Below are positions 61,993 to 64,000 of a stretch of 64,000 nucleotides of DNA, piece by piece. The DNA lies in the NCBI RefSeq assembly GCF_002174305.1, contig NZ_MIJB01000009.1:186001-250000 (forward strand), read 5' to 3'. The stretch's first letter is position 1, and every line of letters starts with the position of its first letter. The notes under the pieces are model-generated. The model did not search any database, was not told where the DNA came from, and saw only the letters and a list, made by a program, of their open reading frames with translations. The position numbers and the translations under genes are program-made. Origin of the DNA: Aeromicrobium sp. PE09-221. GTDB lineage: Bacteria; Actinomycetota; Actinomycetes; Propionibacteriales; Nocardioidaceae.

Positions 61993-62681
61993 TCATCGTC
62001 GCGCTCCTCCTGGCCTCGGTGGGCGCGGCCGATCTGGTCCGCCGGCCGGCCGGGGGCCGGCTGCGGGCTCTCGAGCTTCCCTTCCTCGCAGCTTTGTCCG
62101 TCTACGTGCTCGGCGGCTCGATGCTCGGCTTGGAGCGCACAGGCATATGGACGCTGATCCCCGTGATGGTCCTCGTCATGCTCTGGCTCACGGCCCAGCA
62201 CCGCCAGGGAGTCTCGGGCCCGCTCGTCCTGGCGGCCGGCCTCGTGGTCGCGCTCCTCTTCGGTCAGCATGTGCCGCGTACGGAGCCGCCCATCGGCTCC
62301 TGGTACGCCGGCCTGGAGATACCGCCGATCGAAGGACTGGACGTGGATGTGGCGGCGCTGGGGCTGGGTGTCGTGCTCTTCCTGCTGCAATCGGCCAATG
62401 TGATCGTGCGAGCGGTGCTGCGGCGAGCCGGGCCGGCGGTCCTGGAGGAGGAGAGGGAGCTCCAGGGCGGGCGCATCCTCGGGCCGATCGAGCGGGTGTT
62501 CATCTTCGCGATGGCGCTCGCCGGGCAGTACGCGGCGGTCGCCGCTGTCATGGCGGCCAAGGGGGTGCTGCGGTTTCCGGAGATCTCTCGCGATCCTGGA
62601 GACGGCACACGTGCCGAGTACGTGTTGGTCGGCAGCTTCGTCAGTTGGGGGCTCGCCTTCGCCGCGGTCCCGCTCTTCTGA
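61989..62681 (+). CDS. DUF3307-like membrane protein, SatD partner
   Basis: A 230-residue protein with about six membrane helices ([102 protein letters not shown]). [42 protein letters not shown] resembles the conserved core of DUF3307 proteins, from memory. The ATGA overlap with satD indicates joint function, possibly sensing by SatD of a membrane process. Not confirmed. Confidence 0.75.
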   Translation: MIIVALLLASVGAADLVRRPAGGRLRALELPFLAALSVYVLGGSMLGLERTGIWTLIPVMVLVMLWLTAQHRQGVSGPLVLAAGLVVALLFGQHVPRTEPPIGSWYAGLEIPPIEGLDVDVAALGLGVVLFLLQSANVIVRAVLRRAGPAVLEEERELQGGRILGPIERVFIFAMALAGQYAAVAAVMAAKGVLRFPEISRDPGDGTRAEYVLVGSFVSWGLAFAAVPLF

Positions 62682-62733
62682 CTCCGCGATAACCCCACGG
62701 CGTTCGGCGGGAGGCGAGTCGTACGCTTTTCCC

Positions 62734-64000
62734 ATGACCTCCTCCGACTCCACTCCAGCGGACCAGATCGACATCAAGCCCCGTAGCCGGACGGTTACCG
62801 ATGGCATCGAGGCGACCGCCTCGCGCGGTATGCTCCGCGCGGTCGGGATGGGCGATGACGACTGGGCCAAGCCGCAGATCGGCGTGGCGTCGAGCTGGAA
62901 CGAGATCACCCCCTGCAATCTCTCTCTGGATCGCCTCGCCAAGGCGTCCAAGGAGGGCGTGCATGCGGGCGGTGGCTACCCGCTCGAGTTCGGCACGATC
63001 AGCGTCTCGGACGGCATCTCGATGGGCCATGAGGGTATGCATTTTTCGCTCGTGAGCCGCGAGGTCATCGCCGATTCGGTCGAGACTGTGATGATGGCCG
63101 AGAGGCTCGACGGATCGGTGCTGCTGGCCGGCTGTGACAAGAGCCTGCCGGGCATGCTGATGGCAGCGGCTCGCCTCGATCTCGCGAGCGTCTTCCTCTA
63201 CGCCGGGTCGATCATGCCGGGCAAGGTCGATGGCGAGGATGTCACGCTCATCGACGGCTTCGAGGGTGTCGGCGCCTGTATGAAGGGTCTGATCTCCCGC
63301 GAGCAGCTCGACAAGATCGAGCGCAATATCTGCCCGGGCGAGGGGGCCTGCGGTGGCATGTACACCGCCAACACGATGGCCTCGGTCGCCGAGGCACTTG
63401 GCATGAGCCTGCCGGGTTCGGCGGCGCCGCCCGCGATCGACCGTCGCCGCGACGGCTTCGCGCAGGAGTCCGGCAAGGCCGTCGTCGAGCTGTTGCGCAA
63501 GGGCATCACCGCTCGTCAGATCATGACCCGCGAGGCCTTCGAGAACGCGATCGCCATCGTGATGGCTCTCGGCGGCTCCACCAACGCCGTCCTCCACCTG
63601 CTGGCCATCGCGCGTGAGGCCGAGGTCGACCTCACCCTCGAGGACTTCAACCGCATCGGCGACAAGGTCCCGCACCTGGGTGACCTCAAGCCCTTCGGCA
63701 AGTACGTCATGTACGACGTCGACCAGAAGGGCGGCATCCCCGTCGTCATGAAGGCTCTGCTCGACGCAGGGCTCATGCACGGCGACACCCTCACGGTCAC
63801 GGGCAAGACCATGGCCGAGAACCTCGCTGATCTCGGGCTCGACGGCAAGGTCGACGGCAGCGTCATCCGTCCGCTCTCTGAGCCGATCCACCGCACGGGC
63901 GGCATCACGGTGCTCAAGGGCTCGCTCGCCCCCGAGGGTGCGGTCGTCAAGAGCGCCGGCTTCGACTCCGATGTCTTCCGCGGCACCGCCCGGGTCTTCG
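62734..64000 (+). CDS. ilvD: Dihydroxy-acid dehydratase IlvD (3' end outside window)
   Basis: Fe-S enzyme of valine, leucine and isoleucine synthesis that dehydrates dihydroxy acids to 2-oxo acids. The first 422 codons are visible from the ATG at 62734; the frame continues past the window. [85 protein letters not shown] and [17 protein letters not shown] include the three cluster cysteines (PCN, GCDKS, GACGG). A TACGCT -10 box lies 6 nt before the ATG, another leaderless start. Confidence 0.96.
   Translation, partial: MTSSDSTPADQIDIKPRSRTVTDGIEATASRGMLRAVGMGDDDWAKPQIGVASSWNEITPCNLSLDRLAKASKEGVHAGGGYPLEFGTISVSDGISMGHEGMHFSLVSREVIADSVETVMMAERLDGSVLLAGCDKSLPGMLMAAARLDLASVFLYAGSIMPGKVDGEDVTLIDGFEGVGACMKGLISREQLDKIERNICPGEGACGGMYTANTMASVAEALGMSLPGSAAPPAIDRRRDGFAQESGKAVVELLRKGITARQIMTREAFENAIAIVMALGGSTNAVLHLLAIAREAEVDLTLEDFNRIGDKVPHLGDLKPFGKYVMYDVDQKGGIPVVMKALLDAGLMHGDTLTVTGKTMAENLADLGLDGKVDGSVIRPLSEPIHRTGGITVLKGSLAPEGAVVKSAGFDSDVFRGTARVF

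Overview
The window comes from a high-GC, gene-dense actinomycete. Pointers are frequent GTG starts, ATGA/GTGA stop-start overlaps, promoters that sit directly on the start codon (leaderless mRNAs), a mycobacterial-type SOS box, and actinobacterial families such as ImuA'/ImuB/DnaE2, Eis, DUF222-HNH and WXG100. The genus cannot be fixed from sequence alone; Propionibacteriales or Micrococcales are my best guesses. No tRNA, rRNA or CRISPR array was seen.

Layout: 1-1278 (minus) is a fructose PTS IIABC gene cut by the window edge. 1.4-5.1 kb has an enoyl-CoA hydratase, a charged membrane protein and etfB-etfA (fatty-acid oxidation electron transfer). 5.3-10.7 kb is a peptide ABC transporter: binding lipoprotein, two permeases and a fused double ATPase. 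10.7-16.4 kb is the SOS-controlled mutasome imuA'-imuB-dnaE2, followed by a convergent Eis-like acetyltransferase. 17.8-23.3 kb is the de novo NAD operon nrtR-nadA-nadB-nadC plus a cysteine desulfurase. 23.3-34.3 kb is a type VII secretion-like locus: small helical and WXG100 proteins, lipoproteins, a PKD-type secreted protein and a large FHA-FtsK ATPase, interrupted by a DUF222-HNH gene with an SOS-like box. 34.4-43.2 kb is a Tad/Flp pilus operon (cpaB, cpaE, tadA, tadB, tadC, flp, three TadE/F/G-like pseudopilins) ending in a membrane LysM-SARP fusion. 43.2-44.5 kb is a lower-GC islet with one secreted ORF. 44.6-48.0 kb holds a divergent hypothetical gene, an FHA protein and a Ser/Thr kinase. 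48.1-59.0 kb is housekeeping: iscS-mnmA, a MetE-like gene, ligA, a VapBC pair and gatCAB. 59.1-64.0 kb holds a hydrolase, a patatin, SatD/DUF3307 genes and the start of ilvD.

The frame etfBA ... iscS-mnmA ... metE-like-ligA ... gatCAB follows, from memory, the order in Mycobacterium tuberculosis. The roughly 43 kb between etfA and iscS therefore looks like accessory modules lodged in a conserved backbone.

The most unusual signal is an 88-bp element present twice (8898-8985 and 35182-35269). Each copy sits between a stop codon and the next start codon of an operon. Each encodes a coupled 28-residue peptide starting MSERSER and ending near FFQAV, overlapping both neighbours by ATGA. A conserved bulged hairpin leads straight into the downstream start codon. 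A second theme is a set of long intergenic palindromes of several unrelated sequences, one of which supplies the last codons of a hydrolase gene.
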